Assembly: GCA_030737835.1 (NCBI GenBank)
Contig: JAUJYN010000013.1
Coordinates: 3,355,759-3,419,758, forward strand
Length of the DNA stretch: 64,000 nucleotides
Direction: 5' to 3'
DNA from: Acorus gramineus
Taxonomy: Eukaryota; Streptophyta; Magnoliopsida; Acorales; Acoraceae
How positions within the stretch are numbered: position 1 is the stretch's first letter; every line of letters starts with the position of its first letter. The notes under the pieces are model-generated. The model was not told the origin of the DNA and made no database searches. It saw only the letters and a list, made by a program, of their open reading frames with translations. A program made the translations under genes and the position numbers. Positions 1 through 12,876 of the stretch are shown one piece after another.

Positions 1-3000
1 AATATCTGAGTGCACAAAAAGAAAAGACTGATGAATTTTAGATAAAAGGTTGAATATGAGCCAGAAGCAAAAGAGAGAAATGCATTGGCTGGAGTGTGTG
101 GCCTTGCCTGTGAGTGTACTGATTTGTAAAGCAGTTGTGAACTTCCTCCCTGTGTGACGGAACATATTGACAGATTTAATGTTAGTTTGGTGGAAGAATT
201 TGATAAATATACTGTAAAAGGCTGGCATATGGATTAACCAAATAAATACATATTGTGATAATATTGCTGTAAAAAATATAAAAATACTCCAGTTTGCAAG
301 TTGACACCCAAAAATCAATACTATGGTTTTATTTTTTCCATTGAAGAAAATTAAGCAATTAGTATTGGATGCTTCATCAATATGCGGAAGATCTAATACA
401 ACTAAACATATTTTGGTTTTTTTTATTGTTGTGTTTTTAATAAAATGTGATGCTATCAACAAATCGCCAGTTAGGAGAACATCATTTTGAACCGTCTGTA
501 TTCTATGGTTTGGGAACATTGGTAACAGGTTTACAAGTACCTATCTCTATAGATTACTTTTAGCTAGTGACCTGCATTATGAGAATTGCTTCAGACTAAA
601 CATTAAAGTTGATCTATTTTAGCATTTACTAAATACATACGATATTTGGTGCCATTAGAGAAACACAGCAATCGATGAAATTTTCACATGGTTCTGAAAT
701 CAGCCAATTCTTATGCTTGTCAGTTCCATTGTTTCCAAACCATCCACAACATAACGACTAATTATACCTCCTGCTTTTTCTCAAATGATAGGATGCTAAC
801 ATGAGTTGGCTGACAAATATAATATAAACCTCCAACAATACAAAGACTCACTTGATTCATCAAAATGTAATGCACTTAGTTTCTGATATATTAATTATCC
901 TATAAACAGGTGACTTGCCAGTATAAAAATTTTCCCAAGGTGATTTCCCTACACAGTGGCAGTTCCCTAAATTTCGAAGACGCAAGTAAATTTAGAAGAA
1001 ACCACTCGGGCCTTGAAATCAGTAACTACTCTTTGCTAAATTCAATAAACTTCTTCCAAGTGACAAATAATTAGTGTTGCAATTGTAATCAATTGATAAC
1101 TTCAGGCCACTGTCCCCTCTGTCCAATGAATCATGAATTGTTTAACAATATGCAGGACATGGTGAAACATTTTTATTTCAGTACCTGAAAATCTGTCCTT
1201 CCACATCCACGTATCAGCAATGTATCCCCAGTGAAAGCCATTCTAGGTTGAGGTTGATCAGGACCATCTCCCGTAACATACGTAACACAGCCAACAGTAT
1301 GGCCAGGAGTTGCGCGGACCTGCATGAAATTAAAATTTGTATTCTGAATGAGTGATTCGAATATAAAGAGTACATTACATACACTATTCTTGATTTTTTA
1401 AGATTCATTTATATGTGCACACTTGTAAATTCTACATTAAATCACGCATAAAGCTTGAATGAGAAAGATATCCCACTTGCCTCAAGGAAAAGATTTCCAA
1501 AAAATATTTTGTCACCAGCTTCAACATGAAGATCTGCTTTTGCAGTGCTTGCTTTAGAGATGACAGATTTAACACCCGGCACCTTACCCTGCCATAGAAA
1601 GTTACCATGAGATATGAAACTGAACTGATTAAACACCAGAATTATGATTGATCAACATATTTAGGAACTGCAGGCGTCTCATTAATATAATACTAGAAAA
1701 ATAATGATGTCACTAACCTTTATAAGGCCTGTTCCAGTAACATGATCAGCATGGCAATGAGTATTTAAAGCATAGGTGACTTTCAGCCCCAGTTCCTTGA
1801 CAAGTTTAAGATCTCTCTCTACTGTGCTGTCTACAGGGTCAACCAACTGTACAAGAAAGTGAAATCATTCATAGACAATGCCAGGCTAAACAGATAGTAA
1901 AATCTGTTATAATTCAAAAAAATAATCTTCCAGACAGAATTTTACATCTTTTAAAAGACAGAAATAGAGGGAAGTTCCATAAAGCATTAAAATATGCCTT
2001 CATTCCTAAATGGGGTAAAAGTTATCTAAATTATAAACATAATGCTTCTCATCTTGTTTATAGCTCCACTAGCACCTTAGAGAATATTGTATAACAATCT
2101 GGTGGTTTTGTGTTTTTATGAAGCATGATTTGTGAAAGATAACTAAGAATATTGACAGGATAAGATTAAACCAGAAAATAAAACAAAACACTTATCCACA
2201 AAAAGGGGTGGGTGTTTTTACACATTCTCATGTATAGTCCCATGTGCAATTCTGTACCAACGAGCATCATTGTTAAACAAAGCATGTAATTTTTCACTTT
2301 TTCGTATAATTGGTTCCATATAATTCTTTGGAGTATGCTATACCATAAAATAACAAATCAAAGTATATCACAACCACAAGGGGCTATGTCTAACATTTCC
2401 CCCCCCCCAAAAAAAAAAAAAAATCTCTAACCATGTTCATAAAAAACCAACTAGGTTCGGATACATTAATATCCCTATCCTATTCTAAATAATTTGGATA
2501 TGCATATTAATTTTTAGATTCAGAACTTCACAGATCAGATACAAATATTTTTCGTATAATTGGTATGTCTAAATATGCACACTAATTTGGATGATCAAGT
2601 AATATATTAGAGAGACATGAGAATTAAAATCTACACAGTAGTTATTTTAAAGTGTTATGATTGTGATTAATCATATAGGATAATAAATATGAACGATATG
2701 TAATACAAACATATATAATTTTATAACATATATTTCAGATCGAATACACTGATAGATATATGTATCCACACTCTTGGATATTTGAATATCATAAAATTTC
2801 TGATTTTTTCGTATACATATTCAAAGTAGATAGAGATATTTTTCTGATAATTAACAAGCTTAACTCTCAAAAACTTCCGGACAAAAAAATAAAAAACAAC
2901 ACAAAAGAAAAATAAAACAAACAAAATGAATTGAAACACAATCAACCAACACAAAACCCACAACCAATTGGGTCTGGATCCATTCAGGCATGGGTTTGGA

Positions 3001-3500
3001 CATTACCACCAGTATCCAACTACACAGCTTATGAATCAAGCTACAACCTTTTGTTGGATACCTGTGTCACTCACCAATTAGATCCAAGCAGATCTGGATT
3101 TGGTAAGTAACATCAGTATTTAATAAGAGAGTGACACTTATATTTGACTGTGTAATTCAATTCATAGGCTGTGTAGCTCAATATTGATGGTATTGACCAA
3201 ACCCAGCCTCCAACCAATTTGCATTGCCCAAACCAATCAACGCATCTCTCACCCAAAAAAAAAAAAAAACTCACTCACCAATGCTGGCTTATCGGGATGG
3301 CCGACGTCGGCGAGGAGGTAAGTGTAGGTCGACGACTCCTTCTCGAACAGCTGCCGGAAGAGCAGCTTCGGCGATGCCTCCGCCAACTTCGCCTCGGAAA
3401 ACGTGGCCATTGAAAATTGAAGAGTGGGGAGGGAACAGTTTTGGGGGGAGAGAGTGGTTAGGATGCCGAGGAAGCTATGGAGGCGGCGGAGACAGAGCAT
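1..3500 (-). CDS. ETHE1: Persulfide dioxygenase ETHE1/GLY3 (partial, 3' end cut by window)
   Basis: Mitochondrial Fe(II) persulfide dioxygenase of the metallo-beta-lactamase (glyoxalase II-like) fold; the family oxidises glutathione persulfide to sulfite in sulfur amino acid breakdown. Exons read in frame on the minus strand: 3279-3500 (74 codons), 1718-1846 (43), 1481-1588 (36), 1185-1319 (45), 108-149 (14), then the first 5 bases of the next exon at 1-5. Exon 1 has two ATGs: 3498-3500, giving a 30-residue basic/hydrophobic leader ([12 protein letters not shown]...) suited to mitochondrial import, and 3408-3410 (MATFSEAK). Exon 1 carries [20 protein letters not shown], exon 2 the metal-binding THCHADH motif, exon 4 TPGHT and the GCGRTDF motif, exon 5 the LYKSVHSQ helix. 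Intron 1 is long (1847-3278) and holds a C9A14 tract near 2400. Introns 3 and 5 appear to start with GC instead of GT (1480-1479 and 107-106); all other boundaries are GT-AG. The last coding part lies left of the window. Identity is based on motif order and spacing compared with the plant family. Confidence 0.93.
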
Positions 3501-3524
3501 TCTGTAAGTGCACGTGGGGTGTAT

Positions 3525-3548
3525 GTATATATATATATATATATATAT
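3525..3548. repeat. (TA)n microsatellite just upstream of ETHE1
   Basis: About 12 uninterrupted TA units lie 25-48 bp upstream of the outer ETHE1 ATG, so in its 5' UTR or core promoter. A TATATAAC-type box can be read on the minus strand at about 3559-3567. Length variation here could affect the promoter, which is inference. Confidence 0.75.
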
Positions 3549-3559
3549 CCACGCATTTG

Positions 3560-6500
3560 TTATATAATGCTTTTTTTTATTTTGTTCTCTATCTTTTCGA
3601 ATAGGATTTGTTTGTTATTGTTGTTGATGGGCGCCCCTGGTTTTGCCTTGGGGATGTTGTTGGCGGTTGGACTACCCTTTGTACAATTTGCATTGATCCT
3701 TCAAATTGAAATTGTTGTGTTCCTCTTGCATTTGGATCACTTTGTGGATGAACTATTACTATTATGACTCATGAAATGTCTTGCGAAGGACATTAATCCA
3801 ATTTATTTAGTCACTTTCTTGTTAGGGTCAATTAAGAGATTGAGAGACGACAACTCTAGGTTTTCTTCGGGATAAACAGACCAAGATTGCCTTTCCAATT
3901 CGATCATAAGATCAGTCATAGGAGATCTCTCCGATATCATAAAAAAAAAAAATAATAATAAAGAAGGCATGCGGTGGGGGGGGTCATGTTGATATGAAAT
4001 TAATCTTTTTCACTGTATATTTAGTTAATTTTAGGTCTTTGGTTTTTTTAAAAAAAATGATAAAAGTTCTTATATCCATAATGGTTTCGACTTCACTTTT
4101 TCATAGAGTGAGGTTAGGAAAATGAAATAAAAAATCCATACATTCACATATTTTTATAGTTGATCATATATGTAGACGTCACGTTATCTAATACAATATA
4201 TAAAATCTTTAATAGAGTATATACTTCGTATATTTTAAAAAACTTTAAACTCGTGTTTAATCAACAAAAATTACAGTAAGCTAGGATGACTAAGTACACT
4301 ATTTTTCATGAACAAAATACATGCATTTAATTATATTTTAAAAATATATATAATTTATTAGACATATACATTTATTTATGTTTTTTGAAAAAATTCATAA
4401 CATATGCGAGACTGAAAAAACAAATACATCAATGATTGTTGCTTACGTTTTGCATATGATAAATAAGTGGTTTTACAAGGTGGATTTATACATAGAAAAA
4501 TTATTGCACTGACCATCACTTGTGTTCATATAAATTTGCTTTGAGTTTCTTTATCCTTATCATAGAGGATCAACATGTATAGTACACATATTATATAAAT
4601 TGACACCAAAAAAAAAAAAAAAAAAAATGTATAGTACATAAATCAGTACACATCATGCTATGTGTGGGGTGACAAGTTGCCGATTTTAAAAGAGGTGAAA
4701 TCTATGGGCGATGTGCTGATGAGTCAGATCAATGTAGTTGCTTTAGAATTTGGGGGCAATTTGAGACAAAGTGATTCATTAAATTTTTCCTCAATTAATA
4801 ACCATTTGAGCTTGTTTTGGACTTAAATTCTAAACATTTCGAGGTGGGCAAGTGTGGCACGGGTTTTATTTAAAGATCTATTGTTTAAAAGATCCTTTTC
4901 TCACTAATACCAAATACAGTATAGTGAATGGTTAATTGGATTGTAGGGACAGTCCAAATGGTGTTAGAATAGCTATTTTTATAGTTGCTAAAAAAAAACT
5001 ATTTTTACAGTTCCAATGTTGATAGATACATGAAACAAGGTCCTCATTGTCATCGAGCATATGATTTATCTAACCAGTGAAGGTATGTATGTAATTAGTT
5101 AGACAAATACATATCTTAAAATTTTTCAAACTACATTGAAATTATAAAAGTAACAGTGAAAATGACTGCCTCTAGCATTTTCTATGTTCGATGTTATTTG
5201 AAATGATTTGGTAATTAGTTCCCGTTTTTCAAAATAGCTCGAGGGTTATCAGTGTATTTCTTGTAAACACTCCACGTTGGGGATGAGGTCCAGCTACTCT
5301 TGTTACCTAATTTGCCACTTGTGCACAGGTTTGGATTTTTTCTTTTTCCTTTTTTTTTGGTATTTGGATCTTATTTGATTTTTATCATGCCAATGTGGGG
5401 TTCACATTTCATCATGAAGAGTTTGAAAAGTGAGTATTAATCATAAAATATGGGTAACTAGTTAGAGTTTGATTCAATTCAGTTTAATTTGATTTTTTAA
5501 AACGTGAAATCAAATCCAAACAAAATTAGATCGGTTTATTAATTTCTTTAACTATAATCGAACCAAACCAAATAAATATTAATCTAGAATCCTAAAAAAA
5601 AAAAAAATCAATTTGAATCGGTTTATATTTAATTTTATTTATTCAAGTTGCATCCCTAGAGGACGGATGTGATGTCCTTATTGTCTTTGTTGTTTTTTAT
5701 TTTGATAAATATAAAAATTTATTAATTCTCTAAAAAAAAACACAACTCTTTACTTCTTTTTTTTTCCAGAAAAAGATAATTCATAGTATCAAAACATCAG
5801 CTGGTACAAAATATATGAAAAAAAAAGACAAGAGTAAAAGATTGAGAGAAACGAAAAAGACACCCCTAGCAGGAAAAGAAGTTCAGGCCAAAGAGACATT
5901 GATATGCCAATACACGAGTGCCACCACTGTGACATGGAGCTCCCACGACCTCCCCCCCAAAGCAGAGAGGATGTCGCACCCCCGCGCCCTAAGCCCAATT
6001 GGTTATACAAGCTCAAAAAAAAAAAAAAAAAAGAATCACAACTCTTAACAAGGATAATATTACATGGATCCTCAGTTGTCCTCCCGCATGCAGTCTACAC
6101 ATTTTTTTTCAATATACTTCATGCAGTAAAGCATTTACTTTCATAAAAATAAAATATATATTCCAATAAATTATATGAATCAACTTATAAAAAAAAGAAA
6201 AATTACATCATTCATTTCGCAAAGTATACATCTTGTTGTAAATATTACTCACTCCATGGGAGACCACAAATAAAGATGTCACAACAACACACCCTTCTTT
6301 GCAAACAAGAGCTTCAATGTTACAAAGAAACCATTCAAACTCGAAATTGAAAAACTTTTATTCAAACCTGTCTGATACGCATTAACAACCGATCCAAAAT
6401 GGCATTCTTTAAAAAAGATTAATGTGAGCACATCAATATTCAAAAGTTTGGTCCATCTTTGCATCTATGCATGATGGACTCAGCATTAGTAAGCATGAAA

Positions 6501-6619
6501 TGGAAGCACCTCCTCTCCCTTCACAGCCAATGATTCATGATTCTTTTCTTTGTTCCTTTAAATGAAAAGACCAGTTGGTTCTGCATTCATAACCAAATCA
6601 ATGTTAGCCAAACCTTCCC
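3560..6619. other. Intergenic, AT-rich, no gene recognised
   Basis: Upstream flank of ETHE1. It holds homopolymer A/T tracts (for example 4608-4627 and 5593-5607) and a segment near 5463-5650 with repeated CAAATC/GGTTTA-like words that looks like an old mobile-element remnant. The short open frames show no family motif and no splice-consistent partners. Confidence 0.6.
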
Positions 6620-6701
6620 TTATTCATGGTTTTCAACAGCCACCTTTTTATGATCAATTTTTTTGGGAGAGATTGGAGGTCTTGTTGTTGCACATGATGC
6701 G
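6620..6701 (-). CDS. Possible 3'-terminal exon of an unrecognised gene
   Basis: On the minus strand a strong acceptor (pyrimidine-rich TTTTCTGGCTTCTTTGCAG) is followed by 26 codons rich in Lys, Pro and Thr (ASCATTRPPISPKK...) and a TAA at 6622-6620. Two further short open stretches with acceptor-like starts lie upstream on the same strand: 7865-7941 (ends in ...KDVKQAFQGL then TGA) and about 7742-7800 (ends in ...ERATLPT then TGA). Each ends in its own stop, so they cannot all be exons of one transcript. They could be alternative last exons, 3' UTR or chance. No family is recognised and no upstream exon was found. Confidence 0.22.
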
Positions 6702-9700
6702 CTGCAAAGAAGCCAGAAAACATGTTATGCTTTAAGCCTAACCTTCACATGCAAGCATAAGACATGCCGATGCATGTGTTTATCTGAAATTTCACTATTT
6801 CAAATCCTATCAATGTAAAAAATTCAGCTTAAACTTATGCATATGTTCTGCCTATTATGTTTGTATAATTATGTGACTTTTATGAATTTCACTAGTGTAC
6901 TCTCTTTATGTGAGTGCATGACCTTGGGTGTAAAAATATTCAGGGATTGGAAAGCAACTTATTAATTTAGGAAACAAGTTGCACTAATGAGATTTCAATT
7001 ATAATATGGCATTCAAAATTTAGATTTGGGAGCTCAATTATCTTAGTTGTTACCACTACAGCAAGCCCTTAGACACCCAAAAGGTGAACATAATGTGGAA
7101 AAATATCGTGTCGCGAATTGAAATATTGAAAAATGAAAAGAAACATACAGTCACAAAAATAAAAGAAGAGATTTACATGATTCGGCAAAGATTGACTTGA
7201 AAATCATCTACAGTTCCAACTGAAACAACCACCAAATTAAAAAGTTATCTGCAATGTGTTTTTCATGATCAATTCATAGAAATCAACCAACAAAAAAAAC
7301 AAAGAAAGAGATAAACACCTCATAGAAAGCAAGAAATCATGATTGGATGGATCCAAACCCAAATATATTAAGGCCATCTCATCAACAACAAAAAAAGAAT
7401 ACAATGCTAAAACACATTGAAGAAGTTCCATAAAATGGTCTAATCTTTGAAAAGAAGCATATAATCACTACTCCATTAAGGCTTTTATATAATTTAAACA
7501 TAGAAAAGCCAATAACAAATGCAACACTTTTTTTTTTAACAAAACGCAGCTTCTCCACGAACTATTAACAAGCAAAAACAAGTAGATACATAAATCCATT
7601 CATCAAGCATCATAGAATTGAATGTTCAGGACTTCAGAAAACCATTCCTTGGTATAGTAAATTAAATAACTTGTTTATAATAATATCTCAAGTCTTTTTA
7701 GATCATAATAAAAAACAAACCAGCTAAAGATTGAATTAGCACTGAATCACATCTTATCAGGTTGGCAGAGTTGCCCTCTCTTCACCAATTGATTCTGGGG
7801 TGGAGTCTTTAGTCCAAGCAGGGAAAAAAAACAATTACCTATAAAAATAAATAAAAAGAATTCGTCATAATCCTTGAAATGCTTGCTTCACATCTTTGCT
7901 CCCAGAAGCCTGAACAGATGGAGATGTATTGTGAACCTGTCCTAAAATCACAGGCAAATCACAGTTACTCAAAAGTTCGTATGGTAATCTTTCTCTAAAT
8001 TTCACTCCCCTTGAGCAGCCAGAAAATAATGATAACTTTTATCAACTCCAACTGGAAAAAAAAAAATGCAAATAAATAATCTAGATCTTGCTGATACCAG
8101 TGAAAGTATTAAAAAAAAATAGATAAACAGAATATAAATAAATAAAACAAATATATAAACCTGCACAAGAACAAAAACTCAACTTCAAAACTCCTAAATT
8201 TTTTATTCCTGTATATGTTTCAAAACACAGATTGATTTAGTTCATTAATTTCCAGTAAGACAAACATAAGTACCTGAAATATATGAAAAAAAAATGTGTA
8301 AAAGAACATATATCACAAGCAGATTTTCTCTGAAGTACTGAATTAAAAAAAAAAAAAAAAAATTCATAATAAAAATACTCATACAACTGGAAGCAGTAAA
8401 GCACACATCAACCAAAGACTACCACCCAATTTTCAGTAACTGAGGCTACAAAGCCACCTCTCTCTCTCTATAAATGCAAATATGTGTTCATATTCATGGT
8501 GGTGGTATTTGAATCAAAATCTTGCCCTTGACCACGCAGCCTAGAACATGACCAGCGCATGGGGGTCCAAGCCTACCTTGGTATATATGGAATCCAAAAT
8601 ATATCTTTGTTGCTCTTCTCACCATGCTTTATCAACTATGTTGGTAGGCCAGTACTCCGATGCGGTGTTTATGAAAGGGTTGCGCGGTCTTGAGCAAGAT
8701 TTTGCTGGTTGCACCATCATCGTGAACAACAAGGGATAACCCCAAAAAGAGAAATATTTTTATATATGGTAGTAGAGATTGATCATAAAAAGTGGAGGTT
8801 GAACAAAGTATAGATCAAGTGCAAAGACAAGAAGATCTCTATTATTCATGAAGAAGAAGAGAACAAGACATCAACTCTATCATAGGAAGAAGGAACTTCT
8901 TTGTGCATCATAGTTTATGTTGCATTTATAGAGTTATAAAAAGAAACCATAGTGTAGTGAGAAGAAATACAGAAATACTTCTTTTTTCGTACTTAAAGTG
9001 ATAAATCCGCACCTAATCATTGTTCATGTTGATATTAAGTAGAAATTACACAAAAAAATTAAATTCACAAATGGTTTTTATAAATATTTGTTTTTTTTTT
9101 TTTTTTATATCAGGGGACCCCTTGTGGTTGACCTTCTTACGATCGAACTGAAAAGATTACCTCCGCCTGTTTGTTCTGATCCCACGAAAAATTCTTTCAA
9201 ATAATCACCAACAAACAGGTGAGTAAGTCAGCGTGAAGACTCGAATCCAGAACCTATCGGTAACTATAAATATTTGTTATTTAAGCTCGCCCTCTTTATC
9301 GTATTATAATGAATTCATGTAACTTAATTTTCCATAAAAAGCATTGGAGGGGAACATATATCACTTTTTTTCCAATAAATAAGAAAGAGGGGAAGAAAGA
9401 AGAAAAATGTAATTAAGAACAATCATTCCTGTTATTTTTTTTCTTCTTGTAATACATGAAAAAGTTTGAGGTGGGTTTGTTTGAGAGAAGGGGATGGTGT
9501 TTGGGTCGTTAGGAAGCATTTAAGTTATCAGTTATCACTGCTTCATTTGTCTGAAACCTGAACTCCTTTATTCACAGCCTTAAATTGATGTACCTCTAAT
9601 GGTATAAATCAACATGTACTTGTCTCGAACTGCTAGATACGTTTTTTTAATTAGTAAGCATATGCGCCACATCTCTCAAGGACCTAGGACTGCCTCTCAA

Positions 9701-9865
9701 TTTGAAATCCCTATTTACTTTATTGATCTCGTAATGGGATAAGTGATGGGGGTGAGAGTTAATTGTGAAGGTAAGTGATGGGATAAAGGATAATTGTGGA
9801 GATAAATAGGGGATAACAACTTATCCTGTTTGATGTTAAAACAAATCAGGAAAAAGTGGAGGGGG
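6702..9865. other. Intergenic, no gene recognised
   Basis: AT-rich sequence with many A tracts (for example 8342-8361). Segments at 8520-8740 and 9110-9260 have a base composition unlike their surroundings and look like fragments of mobile elements, but no diagnostic motif, LTR end or target duplication was seen. Two short exon-like stretches at 7742-7800 and 7865-7941 are described with the candidate exon at 6620-6701. Confidence 0.5.
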
Positions 9866-10193
9866 GGAGGACAGCTTGTAATATATGAAACAATTATCTC
9901 TATTTTGAAATAAAAATGAAAATTTTTTGTTTCACCTAAAATCTAGAATAATATTTATTTCTACTTTTTGTCTTAATTTTGACAATGTAAATAAATAAAA
10001 AATTGATGAATTTTTTATCCCTTAAAAAAGGGAGGACAACTTGTAATATATGAAACAGTTGTCCCTATTTTGAAATAAAAATAGAAATTTTTTGTTTCAC
10101 CTAAAATCTAGAATAATATTTATCACTACTTTTTACCTCAATTTTGACAATGTAAATAAAGAAAAAAATGATGAATTTTTTATCCCTTAAAAA
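9866..10193. repeat. 165-bp tandem duplication
   Basis: The block starting GGAGGACAGCTTGTAATATA at 9866 is repeated from 10031 at a period of 165 bp. Both copies include GTTTCACCTAAAATCTAGAA and end in TTTTTTATCCCTTAAAAA. The copies differ by scattered substitutions. Nothing coding is seen in either. Confidence 0.88.
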
Positions 10194-12876
10194 TATGACA
10201 ATTTATCCTTAAAACCTTAACCCCTTGTTAAACTAGCCGTACGTAAGTTGAAAATGGAGCATTGCCACATGTAGCTTTTTTTCAATCTTATTTCACCTAT
10301 ACATATATTAACGAGATATATATTTTGTTACAAATGTTTTTACATTTTCTGTAAATGAATTCAAATTCATTGTATATATTTCATTTTTAATAAGAATATA
10401 TATATTATTATCTTATATATATTACTATTTTTAAAAAATCAGAGCAGATACATATTATAAATGAGACTGAAAAAAAAGATTGTACGTTACTTTATTCTTG
10501 GAACATGGTTGATTATGCTTAAGCGGGAGTACATGTGTTTCCAAATGTCTCAAATGGTCATAGTTGGTTTTTAGAAAAACTAAACAAAGTTTTAGTTATA
10601 TGAAGATTTTTTTATAAAAAAACTTTCTAAATGTCTAACAAATATGTACTTTTTTAAAGAACAATTTTAATTAAAAAATTATTTTTCAAATGAATTTAAA
10701 AAATGTTTCCAAATTGAGAGGGGGAACCTGCATTGTGTTGAAAAGATGGTCATCAATGGAACAGAGTTGTCCTTGCATGTGTTCCAACTTTTTTTTTTTT
10801 TTGTTTTCTAAGGGTCACATTCACTTTTATGGCCCTGCAGGTTGAAGGAGAGGGTGGCCTTGCCAGGCCTCCCTACAAAGGAAGATTGCCTGATTGATAT
10901 ATGGAGCTTTGGAAGCTGCATCACTGTGCAAAAGTGATCCTATAATGAATAAAATTTATACAATGCATGTTCTTTATTATTTGAATTAAATTTAAGGGGG
11001 GTTAACAATGACGAACAACAAAGCCTATGCGGAATAACCAAGAAGAAAAGGGAATAGAGAAAAAAATTCTTGTTTTGCAAGACAAATTATGATAGATACA
11101 TTTGAATAACTTAGCATAAGCCCTAACAACTATTCCAGGAGGGTTGAAAATACTTATATGAGTTATTTATGTCAGTAGATAAAAATATAATTTTATGTTA
11201 TTTAGAAAATAAATTTCACTTACTATTGTCACGCACATTTGAAAAATGTCACATTCATCATACTATACAAACATCTCTCACATATATTTTTAAATACAAA
11301 TAATTTATTCAAAGGTAGAGTTGATGCTGGAGCATTTACCACACTCATCATTCCCACCCAATCCTCCAAATGGCATTGAAGTATTGACTAAGTGGTTATT
11401 GATTTGATCACTTTTTTCTTGGTAATTGATAGAGTTGGCATTTTCAAGTTTTATTAGCCTTGGAAGTTGTGTTTTATTTTAGTCATTATTTTGTAACTTG
11501 TATTGCTCCATTCCCATATATTGAAATTTGAACTATTATTATTCCATGACATGAGAATTGGACAAATCAACATAGAACTTGTAGTCTTTAATGAGGCATG
11601 TCTCCTCTCTTTGCCTATCTAAACTCCGAAAAATGAATGAAAATACAACTCGAGTTTAAATCTTTTCTACAAAGTGAGCATATGAGTAACCAATTTTAAG
11701 TGCCTACTACTTCCTCTTATCTTGCTTCTTATGAACACCTTGTGAGCAAGTCGAAGGTGAAAAAAAACTTCTCTTATCTTCTCTCATTGATCGATGGTCC
11801 ATAGGAGGTGGTAAGCGTCCTCTCACCTCTACGTTTGACCGGATTGATCTGATTGGAGTGACAAGAATATCTTTCATATCCTAGAGATATTCTCTTATCA
11901 AGAGTTGTCATTTAAATTATCATAAACTCTTATCCATATTTAATCCAAACAAACAAAACAATAATTTTTATGATGATTTCCCATGAGTAACACAAAAAAT
12001 TCAAACAAAAAATTGATTATTATGCATAGATAGTATCTACTCTAGTATAGCTATCGGACGAGAATAATTCTATTCCTCACCCCAAATGGAGGGTTAGGAG
12101 TGAAATCCCAGAGCGAAGCCTTTAAAAAAACTCACTGTTTGGCATCAAGTTCTCTTCTCTGTTCACCTACAAATCGAAAAAAAAAAAGTTACCACTGGTA
12201 TTCTTGGCATTCATGGATGAATGTAGAGGGAGGAGGGGCTTGTTTGTATGTGCCCCTATTTACTGTTGCTGTATGAGTACTGGTTTGATTCATGCTTTGA
12301 TTGTGGTGAATCCATCATGCATGTTTGGTTTGGGTGATTAATGTTTGCCATATGGGGTTGGTTGATGATTGAGTCCACTTTGAATGTTGTGAGAGAGATC
12401 ACTTATTTGAGCTGCATTCAATCGCTGCTTCACTCCTCTGCAGCTTCTACTTATCATTTTGAAGGGACCACTGCTGAATGCTGATGGCCTTTTTGGTATA
12501 AATGAGACATCAAAGAGGTGATGGACAAGTTTTGATGGAGGGTGAATATGGAAAATGTAAAACTCAGTCCACCCATACCTTTTTTAAACCATATATTTTA
12601 ATAATGAAATCACATTTTTTTCAATAAAAAAGAACATATATGTATTAAATTTATATATTTTTGCGTTTTTCATAACATAGAATACATTAACAATGTGGAG
12701 TATACATTGTATTAAACAATTTCATATATTATATTAACGATATGACAATTATAAACAAGATTTAAAAATAGACTAAGTGTATTAATGCCCTCGCCAGGGG
12801 ACTAATGGTAAAAGGATTCAAATTCATGCTACTAATCCTTTCTGATGCATATGCAGTATTAGAGGCAATGCAAAAC
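10194..12876. other. Intergenic, no gene recognised
   Basis: Downstream flank of the PPR gene. AT-rich. A GC-richer patch at about 10830-10930 and another at 11740-11880 have no recognisable coding or RNA feature. At 12788-12830 there is a short GC-richer word cluster of possible mobile-element origin. Confidence 0.5.
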
